A stretch of DNA of 64,000 nucleotides, taken from Ilex aquifolium. Lineage: Eukaryota > Streptophyta > Magnoliopsida > Aquifoliales > Aquifoliaceae. The notes beneath the pieces were generated by a model. The model worked only from the letters and a program-made list of their open reading frames with translations. It was not told the DNA's origin and did not search any database. The stretch is from the NCBI GenBank assembly GCA_951799425.1, contig OX637391.1:46409069-46473068 (forward strand). The letters run 5' to 3'. The translations under genes were made by a program, and so were the position numbers. Positions 10,583-24,087 of the stretch are shown here, in pieces; within the stretch, counting starts at the first letter, position 1; each line of letters begins with the position of its first letter.

Positions 10583-12660
10583 AGTAATTGCCCGTGCCTG
10601 AAGGCACTGCGTTACTTGTAAAAAATGAACAAAAATGAACAAAAAATTCTTCAAATCAACAACACATATACAAATTCATCAGGAAAAAAAAATACTAATA
10701 GAACTAAATCAAATTTACAATAAAAATGTATATCAACTAAATTTTAAAAAGAAAATTCCTTCAATAATATAAAGCAATTGCCCAAAATTGGAAAGCAATT
10801 GCCCTTACAACCAATAATTGTCCAAGTGTCGAAACCCACGAACAAAAGTTAATCTTTTCGCTGGAAATTGCACATTGAATACACAATCATAGGAGAATTA
10901 AGCTAAACATCTATAATACATCTGAAGCAAAAAACCAATGTGTTTAAAAAATGATGTCAGCAATCAAAAGTGTTTCAATGGTTCCTATCCAAGCAAGCAA
11001 TTAAATAAATTGCATGCATCGCATGAATTGATCGTGTGTAATGACATACCTAATATAATATGCCAGTAAGAATGCTTGAAGTAAAACAAATTAACAGTTT
11101 TTCAGTTCATTTTTATTTTATTACATGAGTAATGCTATATACCCCAAATAAATTCCAAAATCAGCAACCCAAATGACATGACACATACCAATCTTATCCA
11201 TTCTCATTCACTGCCAACATGTTCACAGACCTGCAATTTGAGATTCCAATACAGCAATTAAACCAAAAAATTCGAATAAAATTGTACCGTAGCAAAATTA
11301 ACATACAATTTCTTACTAAATAAAGCAAACTAAAGCAATGTCAACAAACTTGCTTATCTAATCCTCGTAGGCAACTTGGTGGACATTTTTTTCAACCCTC
11401 CACTACAATGCTTAGGCTTATTTAACCTAATTAAACCCTCATTTGACAACTTAAATGCATTGGATTATCACAATACACCAAACCCATCAAATGAAAGAAG
11501 CAACCCAATCCAATCAAATAACCATACCACACAACACTTCGAAATACTAAAAACTCATAACAAAAATATTTCAATATAGAGGAATGAAGACACAGAGGAA
11601 TACACAAACAGACAGAACCCCATCACAAAATATTTCAATATCTCACTAAAAAATTTACAACGGAGAGAAATGAAAACCAAAAGCAATACAGGAAAATAAA
11701 ACAACCAAAAAAGTCAGACCATCAAAATAAAATGTGCATATTTCTTTGGCTAATTTTGTCGAACACGTGAGATACAGAATGGAATCGTGGAAGGAGGAGA
11801 TGATCAAAAGTCTCACTTTGTCCTTAATCCAAACCCAAGAAAAGTCACCTACGCACATGACCCATCAATGTCAACTTAAGTAGCAAACAAAACTATATGA
11901 TCAATGACAAATCAAGCAAATGCTAAATGTTAAATGCAGTCCAAGCAAATAAGCAGATATAGAACTTGTAGTTACATGTTAAATGACTGTTAAATTTGCC
12001 TTTTTTTTTTTTTTACATCATAATGCATTTAAAAATAAAGCTAAAGAAATTACAGAAAAATCTGCTTATTAACAGAATACCAAACAGTCATAGTATGAAA
12101 ATTTATTTTATTCAGGACCGTAATAGTGGTAAAAACACTCGGTACGGGATGAAAATTTATTTTTTTGGAACCACATACTTTTTTTTTTTTGGTACATTGA
12201 AAGTTAAAACAAAACTAAATAGAGTTCCTAAGGACGCTGGTCAGATGGGCCAACATAAATTTTGCCAATTGGGGAAAGGGAGCATCAAGCTCCCATATAC
12301 AAGCTCCTACTATTTATTGCCCATCCCGTCATTGCCCGTGTCATACCTTCTTCAACTTTGACATAAACTATAGAGACACCATCAGGCCATCTTCACCAAC
12401 GTGTTCAGTGACATCCAGATGCAGCATTCCAGCTGAGCAAAATGGTCCACCTGCTGCTGTCTTGAAGAGTTGAGGGCAGTAGGTGAACAGTCACGTGAAC
12501 AGTGACTGTTCAACCTGATGCATCCAACATTACTCAAACTAACCATTATAACATAATAAGCTATAAAATTGAAAGGAAATACAGACCAATAAGAGGACAA
12601 TTGAAGCAGTCATAGTTGAAGCAGTAAACCATCTCAATCCATCTAGAGTCAAAAAATCAC

Positions 12661-12893
12661 TAAAAATATATATTTTCTAGTAACAGCTAATAAGCATTTT
12701 TCACTCACATATGCACACTCATCAATTATTCTATGTCCATTAACTAAAAACATAAATTTTCTAGTAACAGCTAATAAGCATTTTTCAAACACATATGCAC
12801 ACTCATCAATTATTCTATGTTCGTTAACTAAAAATATAAATTTTCTAGTAATAGCTAATAAGCATTTTTCACTCACATATGACTTATTCTATG
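12661..12893. repeat. 84-bp tandem repeat, about 2.7 copies
   Basis: Units begin at 12661, 12745 and 12829 with TAAAAATATA-like starts and share TTTTCTAGTAACAGCTAATA. Because 84 is a multiple of three, a minus-strand frame reads through as 28-residue repeats (core EKCLLAVTRK). Whether it is ever translated is unknown. Confidence 0.85.
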
Positions 12894-15099
12894 TCGTCTT
12901 TGCATTGTTGTTCTTCTTATTTCCCTTTGTTAAGATTTTGTTTTATTAATTTTGTTTCATTTTCATAGCAGTGGTATCATCAATTGTCAAGAGTGGTTCT
13001 AAGACAGGGTGAGGGGATGATCTTGTTCTGAGGGTGAGGACTGAGGATAGACTTTTCAATTCGTTTGCTGGCACATGTGCACTATTGTTTCTATCCTTAT
13101 ATGCAGTGATTAGAAATGATTTAACAAAGTAATTCTAAGAACTAAGCTTTCAAGCCTAAGCAACACAAAAATGAAATCTGAATTCATAGAACTCATACAG
13201 GAGTAATTGGGTATCACGATAACTTAAACAATCAAAACTCCATATGGGTAATTAAACCCATATGCATAAAACAACCAATACAGGGAAATAACCAAATCCC
13301 CAAAATAGGCTACCTTTTATCCAACGAATGTAGAAAACTAATTTTTCATAAACGCAAAATGTCCTCAAGCAATTCCCAAAGAAAACTACATATCTGACAA
13401 ATATCATAACAAAAAAAAAATCATAAAATGAAACAATGCACAAAATTAATAAAAAAAGAGGTTGGGTGACTCATGTGTGTTGTGTGTGCTATGTGCGTGT
13501 GTGTTGATGTGCAAAGTGCAACAAAAAAAAATAGAGATGAAAATTTCATGTAGAAAATCATCTCATTTTCATAGAGAAAAATCAAAAAAGCAGTAGAAAC
13601 AAACACATACCAGTCTTATCTATTCTCATTCACTGTCAACATGTTCACAGACCTGTAATTTAAGATTCCAATACAGTAATTAAACCAAAAATTCAAATCA
13701 AATTGAGCCATAGCAAAATTAACATACAATTTCTTACTAAGTAAAGCGAACTAAAGCATTGTCAATAAACTTGCTTATCTAATCCTTGTAGGCAACCTGG
13801 TGGAGATTTTTTCAACCCTCCACTACAATGCTTAGGCTTAATTAACTTAATTAGCTTTCAGTAAAACAGAACCAGGTAACAAAAACTCAAAGAGTCATAT
13901 CATAGCACAAATAATTATATAAACTCACCACTAATTTGAATCTCAATGATTCAACACGAAATCAGAGTTACCTACAGAAATCATCAAACAAAAGAAACTA
14001 CTAAATCAATGGCAGTAACACGGAAAGCCAATAGAAAACCCATGAAAGCTAAATACTTGTATTGAGTCCTGAGTACTCACATTGAGTCCAAAAACTGTCT
14101 GTCATTATGCATGCAAAGAAAAAAAAAATCACATTGCAACTTAAGCCATTGTAAATTGTAACTGGAATGCTAAGACATTAGTTAAAGGCATATTCACTTC
14201 AATTTTAACGCTTCAAGACCAAATAAAAATATATAACAAATTAAACTAAACCTAGATGCCCAAACAAACACAGACTGGTTTCAACAAACACCACTCTTCA
14301 AGGTACTTCCCACCAACACCCAAAACCAAAAAAGAAAAGGCAAAGATACACATACAAAGAGTCAAAAACTAACTATAGCAAAAATACTAACCCCAACCCA
14401 AAGACAATTTAATACACTGATAACAGACATATGGTGTGCAAAATTATGAATTATCAATTTAAGAATAAACAGTATATATGGATTAATAGACAACTACGAC
14501 AACATAGTAAATTACCATAATCGCACGAAAGTTGAGTTTGGCTTGGACAATCATGTTAGAGATGAAGTGAGGGGCCTCTCGAGCCTTCACATGATAATTT
14601 CTTTATTCCATTGAACACATTGAAACCCAAAAGCTCGGACCTGCAAACAAAAATCACAAACTAAACACCAAGTAAACATCAAACTAACAATTCAATCACC
14701 AATCATTTGCTGTGTACGGTTATCACAATAATAATAATAATAATCATTGGGTTTAATGTACAAACAAAGGAACAATAAAAAATCATAACTCATAAGTAAC
14801 AGGATATATTTGTTCGTTGAACATACACCAACGTACCGAACTATGGACAGTTCTGAGAACTAAACAAATAGGAAAAATAATAGTACCCTGTGGATCTTCA
14901 TCTTCATATAAGCACGAAATCAAATACCCAGAGTAGTAAGACGGCACCAGAGAACCCTTTTCTTAGTTTAAGGCAACACCAAATCACATATGTATGCTGA
15001 AATCTAAGACAACACAAAAATAAAATTCATCAAACTCCCATTCCAAAATCACACAATCGTTATGAAAACCAAACCCTAATTAAGCACTTGTAGATTTAC

Positions 15100-15861
15100 G
15101 TGTATGGAAGAGAGGGGGCTAAATCAAGATCCATTGGGACATTTTGTCGAACAACTTATAGGCCGTAGTTGATAATGCCATTTTGAGTGAGAGAGAGAGA
15201 GATGATTGGGTTTGGGTTTGGGTTTGGGTGTGGGTGTGACAGAGGGGTTTCGGCTGTGAGAAGAGAGAGGGGGATAGAGAGATACCTAGAGAGCCTGGGA
15301 AGAAAGGCCTCGCTGATGGCGTCTTCACTCGCTGGTGGGTGGGAGAATGTGGATTCAACCATGGGTGGTGTAAAAGTCAGAGATGGTGAGAGATAGAGAG
15401 GTGTACGTGACAGAGGGGGAAAGAGAGGATTAAGCGAGGGGGAGGGACATACCTGGCGTATGGCGACGTCGCTGATGGAGGGAGTGAGAAAGCATCGCCG
15501 ACTCCGAATTACTTCAGAGAGGGATTCATATGTCGCTAGCGTCGTCGTTGGTGGCGTTGGGGTGTGCCATCATCGTTGGTGGCTTACTGGTGGCGTCGGG
15601 AGTTAGATGAGTGACAGAAGATCCAGTGGTTAAGGCAGTGGCAATCGTATGTTTTGGGAGAGTGAGGTGTGAATTTGGGGTTATCAGCTGGGTTTTGGGA
15701 GAGTGAGGTGTGAATTTGGTCGTATATTTTTTGGCGTTATCAGCTGCGCGTTCAATGGGAAAGAGAGAACCGTGAGAGAGAGAGAGAGAGGCAGAAGTGA
15801 GAGAGACGTGTGAGAGATAGGCTTCTTCATGGGCGGGAAAAAAAAATTTAGGACTAATCAT
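15100..15861 (-). other. Possible captured promoter, leader and first exon
   Basis: Reading the minus strand from Helitron A's 5' end, this stretch is rich in CT runs like a plant 5' leader. It then gives a short ORF starting at about 15181 (MALSTTAYKLFDKMSQ). No family is recognised. Helitrons often carry host-gene starts, so capture is plausible, but several overlapping ORFs here are low-complexity and cannot be trusted. Confidence 0.3.
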
Positions 15862-16013
15862 AGACCATTAGATCAAAATTTTTGAGATAATCTAAACCGT
15901 CTTTTGTTTCAAAACGATCTGGACCTCTCTTTGTCTTTTAGATTTTGTCTCAAAACGATCTGGACCTTTCTTTGTCTTTTGGATTCAAACTTCGCTCTAC
16001 TTTATTATATAGA

Positions 16014-19000
16014 TAGTAATTGCCCGTGCCTGAAGGCACTGGGTTATAAATCTCATGCATCACTTATGTCAGTCGCCAGTAAATACCTCATTAAAACATT
16101 ATGTCGACTAAAGCACATGAAGTAAAACAAAAATAACAATTTCAAAGGTTACTATTAATGTCGCAGAGTATATAATTAATGTCAAGGGTCAAAGAATTGT
16201 TTAAAATTAAGGATTCCGACATACCTTACCAATAAAATAACAAATTGTAAAACCCATAATAGTTCCCTTCAACATTCATTTTGAACTCGATAAATGATTC
16301 TAAATATGCTCAAAAAAAAAAAAAAAAAATTCAACCAGATGAAAGTGAGAGAAGCAAACATCACTAACCTCTCTCCTTGGGTGGAATGGACTTTGGGTCC
16401 TACGGTAAGCAACAACTCTTGCCAACTACATTCAAGCAAAAATTCATTTAAGATAACAATTTCAATTAATTGCATGCACGCATATATAGTACTATTATAT
16501 AGCAACAGTTAAATAGAGTTGACCTGAAAGAAATCATTATAAGAGATATGGGGAACTAACGATTATATCGAGACCATTGTTCCTTGATGGGCTCCAAACA
16601 ATACTAAACCAAATAACCGATGCACAATAATCAAACTCAATTTTCCTTGCTACCGTTACCAATAAACCTTCATCGTGATTCAAAAAGCTAAAAGAAATAA
16701 ATGCTATGTTCATCAATGTTTGGCCCAAGGGTTAGTTTCTTACAAATAGTTACAATAATGAGAGGAATAAAATAAAGTAAGAATCACACAAATTGAACAT
16801 GTAGGTAAGTCCTGCTACTTTTGAGTCTTTCTAAATGAATTAGCTCCAATTTGCCTTTCAAGACATCGAACATGCGCTTAAAAGCACCAAGAGATGAAAA
16901 CAATGAACCATACTCTTGAGTCTTTGGAAACTACTTGACTGCAAGTCAATTGAAACAAAAGTCTGAGAAAAGGTTCACCATGCTTTTGATATTACTTCCA
17001 TTGCCTTTCATCCACTTTCGTCTTGGTCTCGATAATCTCAGTATGTGTTTGGTTGCTGTGGGACAACTTTTAGGCTTTTAACAACCTATTGCTCCCTTTT
17101 TATTTAAAACAAACTGTTATTTTTTAATGTCTTGCAATGTCAACCCATTCAATTCAAAAAGGTGTTGCTAATTTCTGGTTTTGTTTCAAGTGCTTTTTCT
17201 CATGAAGATGTCACATATCTAGCAAACCGTTAAATTCACGTAAATTATAATTTATTTCAATAAATTAAAATATATATTAGTTAGTATGAGCTGCTAGAAC
17301 ATCCTATAACACACATAAGAGAAATTCAATGGCACTCCCTATAACAGACTCAATCAACAGCCACCGTTTCACAAACTAAGTGACAGTCTCATTGCACACC
17401 TAGAATACAAATTAGGCATTTCAAATAAAAAAATTGCATAAATAATAAATAAAATCAAAATCAATATTTTTGGAACTAAACGATAAACAAATGCCACAAA
17501 AGATGCAATCCAAAACCATCCATTGAAGCACAAACAAAACTAAGATCCTTGATTCAGGAGCAACAACTATAAAGAGATTTACAATACCACCTAGGTTGGC
17601 TCATCCTCCCAATAAGACTTGGAGGGCAGCAGCTGAACAGTGACGTGAACAGTGACTGTTCCAACTGCTGCATCCAGCTGAGGGATACAATAGCTGCTGT
17701 CAATAGCTGTGCAGTGCCTTATTCGATAAAGTGGCAGCTGAAAGCATGAGCTGAGAGTGTCGGCAGTTAATAGCAAGTGTGAGCTGAGGGCTGTGGTAAG
17801 CTGAAACCGAGAGCATAAGTTACAATTAATGGCAAACTGAGTTGAGCATTTTGAATTAGGCCGAGCTGATCTCATAAAGGCTAGCTGAGAAGGCACTATG
17901 AAGCTGATAAGGTAGCCAATGAAGCTCCTGATAAGGAGGTTGAATAGTCGCCTGATAGGGAGGCTGAAAGGGTGCCTGATAAGGAGGAAACTCAGGGGCC
18001 ATTTTGAAACTCCCATTGCTAAGCAGGTTGACAGACACATAACGAAGTATGGAGAGGATCTCTTATAATTTGCCTTTTCTATTGTTTATTGTTTACCAAA
18101 AAATAGCTACTTTGTTTTAAGCATCTAATTGCAAGATGCTATGATTGTGGTTGTTTCAGGTTATTCTTGAAAACATTTTGCTGAAAGCTCCAAATTCCCA
18201 CTGAAATATAATAATAATATAACAGTTCATATTATCTCAGAATTATCAATGAAAAATACCAGAATAAACCTTTTCCATGAAAACTACTTGATGACATTCT
18301 TTTTTTGATAAATAGCACCCATATTATGACTTGTTATTTGACCTTCATCTCCTTTAACTAAATGATATCCTAGAGAAGCTATAACTAAAAACCCTCCCTA
18401 ACGAACTACTGTTTTGCCTCTTATTATGCAAATGTCAAAAGAAATAACAAAACATATTAATCGATTGGTTGATGCTTAATTGACAAAGAGAAATGACTGC
18501 AATATCCAGTTACTAAGTAAACTCTGTTCTTTTACAAATGTGCTTCTATTATGAAATGGAAGTCCAAGTGCAGTAACATGAAATTATGCACTCCAGTTTC
18601 TGCAAAAAAAATCATTTTCTTTGTAGGTCTAAAAAAATCAAAAACAAAAAGGAAGCAAGCTAAGAAAGTGGAATGAAAGCTTACCATCTAAATCTCTCTT
18701 GGCTGTAGCATTGGACTTTTTTAAGAGTACATTGGGAGATGGTGAGTTATTGTGTTTGAGAAATTTTGTCGAACACGTGGTGGCTGGTGGTTTGGACAGT
18801 GGCTGGGATGTTGGTGAAGCTAGTCGAACAACATAACTCACTGTTCTTAAATTAAAAAATAAGGAAATGAGCGACAGAAAGGAATGCTTTGTTCTTAAAT
18901 TGAACAAAAGAGGTACAATCCATCAAGTTCTACAACACACCATGAACACCACCATAGAGACATACGGAATTAAACATATAGAGCTACTTAAATTGACTGG

Positions 19001-20821
19001 TTATATATTCACATGACAAACAGTAAATAAAATATAGCACCCACCATGAACACCACCGTAGAGACATACGGAATTAAACTCAAACATTTGGCAAGTGAAT
19101 TTGACAAAAAAAATTGTATGAAAGCAATAAAACTTAAACATACCTAGTTGAGATTAGCAGACGGAGGCGAGATAGCAGCAGATCTGATATAAAAGCAGGT
19201 CCCCTCTGCAGGTGATACAAAAACCAACAGTAATTAGAGCACATCAGCAGTTATCTTCGATAAGCAATGACTGTCATACGTCACAAATAATACCGTCCAA
19301 CAGATCAAGGATGCAAATATATATTTCATGTTATGTGGTTGCCTTTACCACAATAAGAAGCATAAAACTTGAGAGGAATATATACAGTAGAATTGAAGCA
19401 GCAAGTAGTGATCAATATTTTTGAAGTGCTTTACTGCTTCAAAATTGAGCTAAATTCATCTGCATCGTTACCAGCAAAGAGCTGCAAATTAACCATGAAT
19501 ACCCAATTTAATTAGAATCAGCTAGAAATATAGGCTCAACACATTTTCCCCCAACATGGAAATATAGGCTCTACATTGGTAGGCCTTTCACTCCCTTCAC
19601 TACAATAGGGAAAACAGAGTTCATATGCTCAAAACTTTACCCACTTGAAAAGTGGAGAAACGAACATCATTGGCGGTGGGGAACTATAAAGCACAACCAA
19701 ACATTCCCAACAAAATATGCTTTAGGGTATACCTATAATGAATAAAAAACATGAGGCATTTGGGCAATCGCATGATTAAAACCCAATTGACCAAAATGAT
19801 TGAAGAGTTCAATTGAAACTCTAATTCTAACTAAATCATAAAAACTGGTACTTCATTTGATTGGAAAGAGTGGAGAATGACTCTTCCATGACAGTGTGCC
19901 CAACACAAAAGCAATAACGAAATGCATGAAATTTGGAAACTGGTTATTAAAGAGAGAAAAAAACAATACAGACCAAGAGAACAAACATAGATCCTTTACA
20001 AAAATTGTTTCTTCTCTTTGGCATTCTGTCAATCACCTAGTATGCATTAGATTTAACTTCACTGCCTACTTCTTATATGATCCCAGCACACTCATGCCCA
20101 ATTACCATAGGCTTTTTCACAACAATGATAATGAAAATTAACAGTTTCCAAATTTACCATAGACCGTTAATGGGAATACTGGAAATGAATCATGTGAGGA
20201 AGACACCAGGAATTACACGGGATATGGGTTCTCTGTTGATGGAAGTGGGAAACAAAAGAGCTACTATGATAATGAAAATGATTTAAGGAATCAAGAAAAA
20301 TCATCATCGGAAAAGGAACAGAAGAGGTACAAAACCTCCACATTTCCATACACACACAGAAATGTGAATATACAAAGAGTACCTGAAACAAAGGATGTTC
20401 TCTGTTTGTCTTTCTGCTATGACAATGTCTATGCCTTTCGTCTGTCTCTCTCTACTGCAGCCATCCTAATGCGAATATTATGAGTGAAATTTGAGATTGG
20501 GAGAAAATTTGAAATGGATTATATGTGATAGAGGCGTGATAGATCGGGAGAGAAGTGAGAGAGAGGGAGAGGCGTGAGAGAGAGAGAGAGAGAGAGGCAG
20601 AAGTGAGAGTGAGAGACGCGTGAGAATAGGATTCTTAGTGGGCGGGAAAAAAAATTTTAGGACTAACCGTAAACCATTGGATCAAAATTTTTGAGATAAT
20701 CTGAACCGTTTTTTATCTTGGGGTTACGTTGTCCGTTAAATTTGTTTATCTTTTGTGTCAAAACGATCTGGACCCCTCTTTGTCTTTTGGATTCAAACTT
20801 CGCTCTACTTTATTATATAGA
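16014..20821 (-). mobile_element. Helitron B, non-autonomous, 4.8 kb
   Basis: Same family as Helitron A. The minus-strand 5' end TCTATATAATAAAG is at 20821, and the first ~250 bp (20575-20821) align with A's 5' region (15770-16013), including the GA-rich tract and AAACGATCTGGACC. The 3' hairpin GTGCC-TTCA-GGCAC is at 16026-16039. The 3' terminus reads ATTACTA and abuts A's TC start with no spacer, so the final G of CTAG is missing. No Rep/helicase is present. It carries an exon-like piece on the opposite strand at 20071-20330. Confidence 0.65.
20071..20330 (+). pseudogene. Captured coding fragment inside Helitron B, family unknown
   Basis: A plus-strand frame reads with strong protein character (hydrophilic, Asn/Ser/Lys-rich, for example NYTGYGFSVDGSGKQKSYYD) but carries two stops, near 20140 and 20162. 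It follows a possible acceptor (CCCAG at about 20085). It lies opposite to the Helitron's own orientation. The parent gene was not recognised; a translated search would be decisive. Confidence 0.45.
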
Positions 20822-23800
20822 CTAGTATATATTTACAATAAAAATGTATATCAACTAAATTTTAAAAAGAAAATTCCTTCAATAATATAAAGCAATTGCC
20901 CAAAATTGGAAAGTAATTACCCTTACAACCAACAATTGCCCAAGTGTCGAAACCCACGAACAAAAGTTAACCTTTTTGTTGGAAATTACACATTGAATAC
21001 ACAACCATAGGAGAATTCAGTTAAACATCTATAATACATATAAAGCAAAAAAACAATGTGTCTAAAAAATTATGTCAGCAATCAAAAGTGTTTCAATGGT
21101 TCCTATCCAAGCAAGCAATTAAATAAATTTCATGCATCGCGTGAATCGATCGTGTGTAATGACATACCTAATATAATATGCCAGTAAAAATGGTTGAAGT
21201 AAAACAAATTAACAGTTTTTCAGTTCATTTTTATTTTATTACATTGTCCAGAGAACTTTCATCACGCTTAAGACACTGTGTAACTAAAAAAATATTGACA
21301 ACAAAAAAATATAGTTGGGTACATGTGCTAAATGCTAATCCTCGAAACTATCAAATATAAACTAATCCTCTTTTATATATGCTGGGGTACACAATATAAT
21401 GTCATAAAATAATCAAAATCTTAACTGCCATATGACTCCACCGTTCCTATTTTTCAAAGCCATTAATACACCACCTCCAAACCAACTCAATTTTCTTCTT
21501 TTAGCTTTAATTTTTTCTAATTACATCAGCATACAATACAGAGAGAGAGATGCAGAAATCCAGCTCAACTGAGATGCAGAAATCCAGCTGAGAGTCCTGC
21601 TGAAGTAGCTGATCCAGCTGAAGTCTCAAATCTGTCAGCGGAGCTGAGAACAGACGCCTATCAGAAGGCCTCTGATCTGATTCTAAACGCTGAAAATGAG
21701 CAGCTGACATGCTGCCTATTGGAGGTCCAAGCGTGAATGGAGTGTTCAAAAAAACTGAATAAGGCTCCAGATGAAATGCAGATGAAATCCTTCCAATTCT
21801 TGAATTTGGATACAGAAAAATCTACAGTAGCAAAAATCTCTGCGTGAATAGTGCTTCTGAAGGAGAGTGCCTGCCTAAGAGTTCAGCTGAAGAAGTCCAT
21901 ATGAAGTAGAAATACGGCTGAAAGAGTCAAGCTATGAAGGTTGTAGTCACTGCTTGATTCCGAAAAACCAGCATACATGAACAGAACTGTGAACAATGAC
22001 GTAAACAGTGAGAATGTGATGAAAGGGGAAATCCAGCTGAAAAAAGATAGACCAAATGAAGGAGAAATCTAGCTGATAAGGCAGTCCAGTTAGAAGGATT
22101 CATGAAAGTTCCCAGGAGAAGTTTTAAAAGTAGAGATCTTCTTGCGTGGACTTTTGTGTGTGCTATGTGTGTGCGTGTTGTGTGTGTTATGTGCGTGCAT
22201 GTTGATGTGCTATGTGCATGTATGTTGATGTGCAAAGTGCAACAACAAAAAAAACAGAGATGAAAATTTCATGTAGAAAATCATCTCATTTTCTTAGTGA
22301 AAAATCAAAAAATAAGTAGAAGCAAACACATACCAATCTTATCTATTCTCATTCACTGCCAGCATGTTCACAGACCTGCAATTCGAGATTCCAATACAGC
22401 AATTAAACCAAAAATTCGAATCAAATTGTACCGTAGCAAAATTAACATACAATTTCTTACTAAATAAAGCGAACTAAAGCAATGTCAACAAACTTGCTTA
22501 TCTAATCCTCGTAGGCAACCTGGTGGAGATTTTTTTCAACCCTCCACTACAATGCTTAGGCTTATTTAACCTAATTAAACCCTCATTTGACAACTTAAAT
22601 GCATTGGATTATCACAATACACCAAACCCATCAAATGAAAGAAGCAACCCAATCCAATCAAATAACCATACCACACAACACTTCGAAATACTAAAAACTC
22701 ATAACAAAAATACATGGAAGCTTACATTTTATATTGATCATATTTATATGACAATTAAAAATGAAGACACAGAGGAATACACAAATAGACAAAAGCCCAT
22801 CACAAAATATTTCAATATATCTCACTAAAAAATTTACAACGGAGAGGAATGAAAACCAAAAGCAATACAGGAAAATAAAACAACCAATACAGGAAAATAA
22901 AACAACCAAAAAAGTCAGACCATCAAAATAAAATGTGCATATTTCTTTGGCAAATTTTGTTAAACACGTGAGATACAAAATTTTGGCAACTGATTGAACT
23001 AATCTGCAATTGAGATGTTTGCTAAATCAGTGGTGTGGTAGGGTGGGGTGAGGTCGAGTGAGGCAGTTGTGATGATCATTTTAATGAGGCTGACATAGCT
23101 ACTGATACTAACCAAGGATTCAGATATTCTCAGGATCAATCTCCTAAAAGTGACAATTCATCTAGTGACTCAACACCGAATTCTGAAGGTATATGTCCTG
23201 TTATTATACTGCGGTTGTTATCCCTTCTTTAGAGGTATGCGACATGCACTTAATTTTCAGAGCACATGAAATTTTGTTGACCAAACATCCAAAGCTTAAA
23301 AATATATATGAATATGCTTGGTGAATCAAGCATCCAAAGCTTAAAATAGAAATATTAAACAACAAAGGCTCATAAAAAAAATACAAAGTGATCCTTGTAA
23401 TATAACATTGGCAATATAAGGAACTTACGGGTTAAGAAGTAAGAGATACCCAATAAGCAGCAAGTTTGTTGCTGGGTTAGTAATTTTATGATCCAATCCG
23501 ATATGGGCCCCTGCCAAATGATACATTAGAAAGCAAGGAACTTACACGTTCAATAAAAAAGTAAATGGAGAGTCTCCCTGATGTCCATAGTGTTTTGAGA
23601 AAATTTTCGAACACGTGAGTTCCCCTGGAATCTGACTTAACAAATAATAAAATAATCAAAAATATAACAAAATATAAATAAAAAAACATAAGAATATGAA
23701 TAGAACCAATAACCAAAAATCATATAGAATATAAAAAAAATATAAAAATTCAGAAAATAAGGGATGAAGGATTGGAGCTCATCCAGAGACGGGTGCTACA

Positions 23801-24087
23801 CAAAAACTCACATTAGATTAAAAAAAAACCCAACAAATTCAACAAAAATATAATCCAAGATCACAAAATAAAGAAGATAGGTCAATGAATAATTCACTTA
23901 AGGTTCGACATTTATGTCAATCAAAGCCAATTTAATGGAGCACAAAAAACCGAAGCTGTTATCAAATTCTGAGCAATCAAAGTTGGCACTCCTATTAAAA
24001 CCTAAGCCATTATCTAATTGCACAATACAACCGAAACACCATTAAAAAAATTTATTGAGCATGTGAGATACGCAAGAAACACTGTCA
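20822..24087 (-). mobile_element. Helitron-family segment C, incomplete
   Basis: Segments match Helitron A in the same orientation: 20836-21240 with 10705-11125, and 22140-22975 with parts of 13480-13620 and 11190-11770. A's last ~120 bp and the 3' hairpin are missing on the left side, where CTAG adjoins Helitron B's 5' end. No TCTATATAATAAAG start was found on the right. The stretch 21241-22140 is unmatched and rich in CAGCTGA-type motifs, as is 17640-18000 in Helitron B. Confidence 0.5.
23060..23187 (+). pseudogene. Captured exon-like fragment in segment C
   Basis: An open plus-strand frame encodes a Ser/Asp/Asn-rich stretch (for example GFRYSQDQSPKSDNSSSDST). It ends at GAAG followed by GTATAT, a reasonable splice donor. 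The flanks lose coding character. No protein family is recognised. It is likely a host exon picked up by a Helitron. Confidence 0.4.

Larger units (their letters stand above)
10583..16013 (-). mobile_element. Helitron A, non-autonomous, 5.4 kb
   Basis: On the minus strand it starts TCTATATAATAAAG at 16013 (preceded by A). It ends ...GGGCAATTACTAG at 10583, followed by T. Hairpin GTGCC-TTCA-GGCAC (10596-10609) lies 13 nt inside the 3' end. These are diagnostic Helitron termini. No Rep/helicase ORF exists. Near the 5' end is a CT-rich leader followed by a short ORF, resembling a captured gene start. Internally the element repeats itself: 13600-13850 is a diverged copy of about 11190-11430. An 84-bp tandem array lies at 12661. 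Confidence 0.7.

Noticed and set aside
11376..11579. Repeated ORF also seen at 22523-22828
   Set aside because: Same sequence in two Helitron copies with no coding character; conservation reflects duplication, not selection.
15119..15396. ORFs on both strands in the CT/GA-rich leader
   Set aside because: Low-complexity, overlapping, and explained by GA and GGGTTT repeats.
17591..18040. 149-codon minus-strand ORF in Helitron B
   Set aside because: Produced by a CAGCTGA-rich repetitive stretch; another frame gives equally repetitive Pro-Tyr-Gln text, and no family is recognised.
10583..24087. Autonomous Helitron encoding Rep/helicase
   Set aside because: No Rep motif, helicase motif or long ORF was found on either strand in this block.
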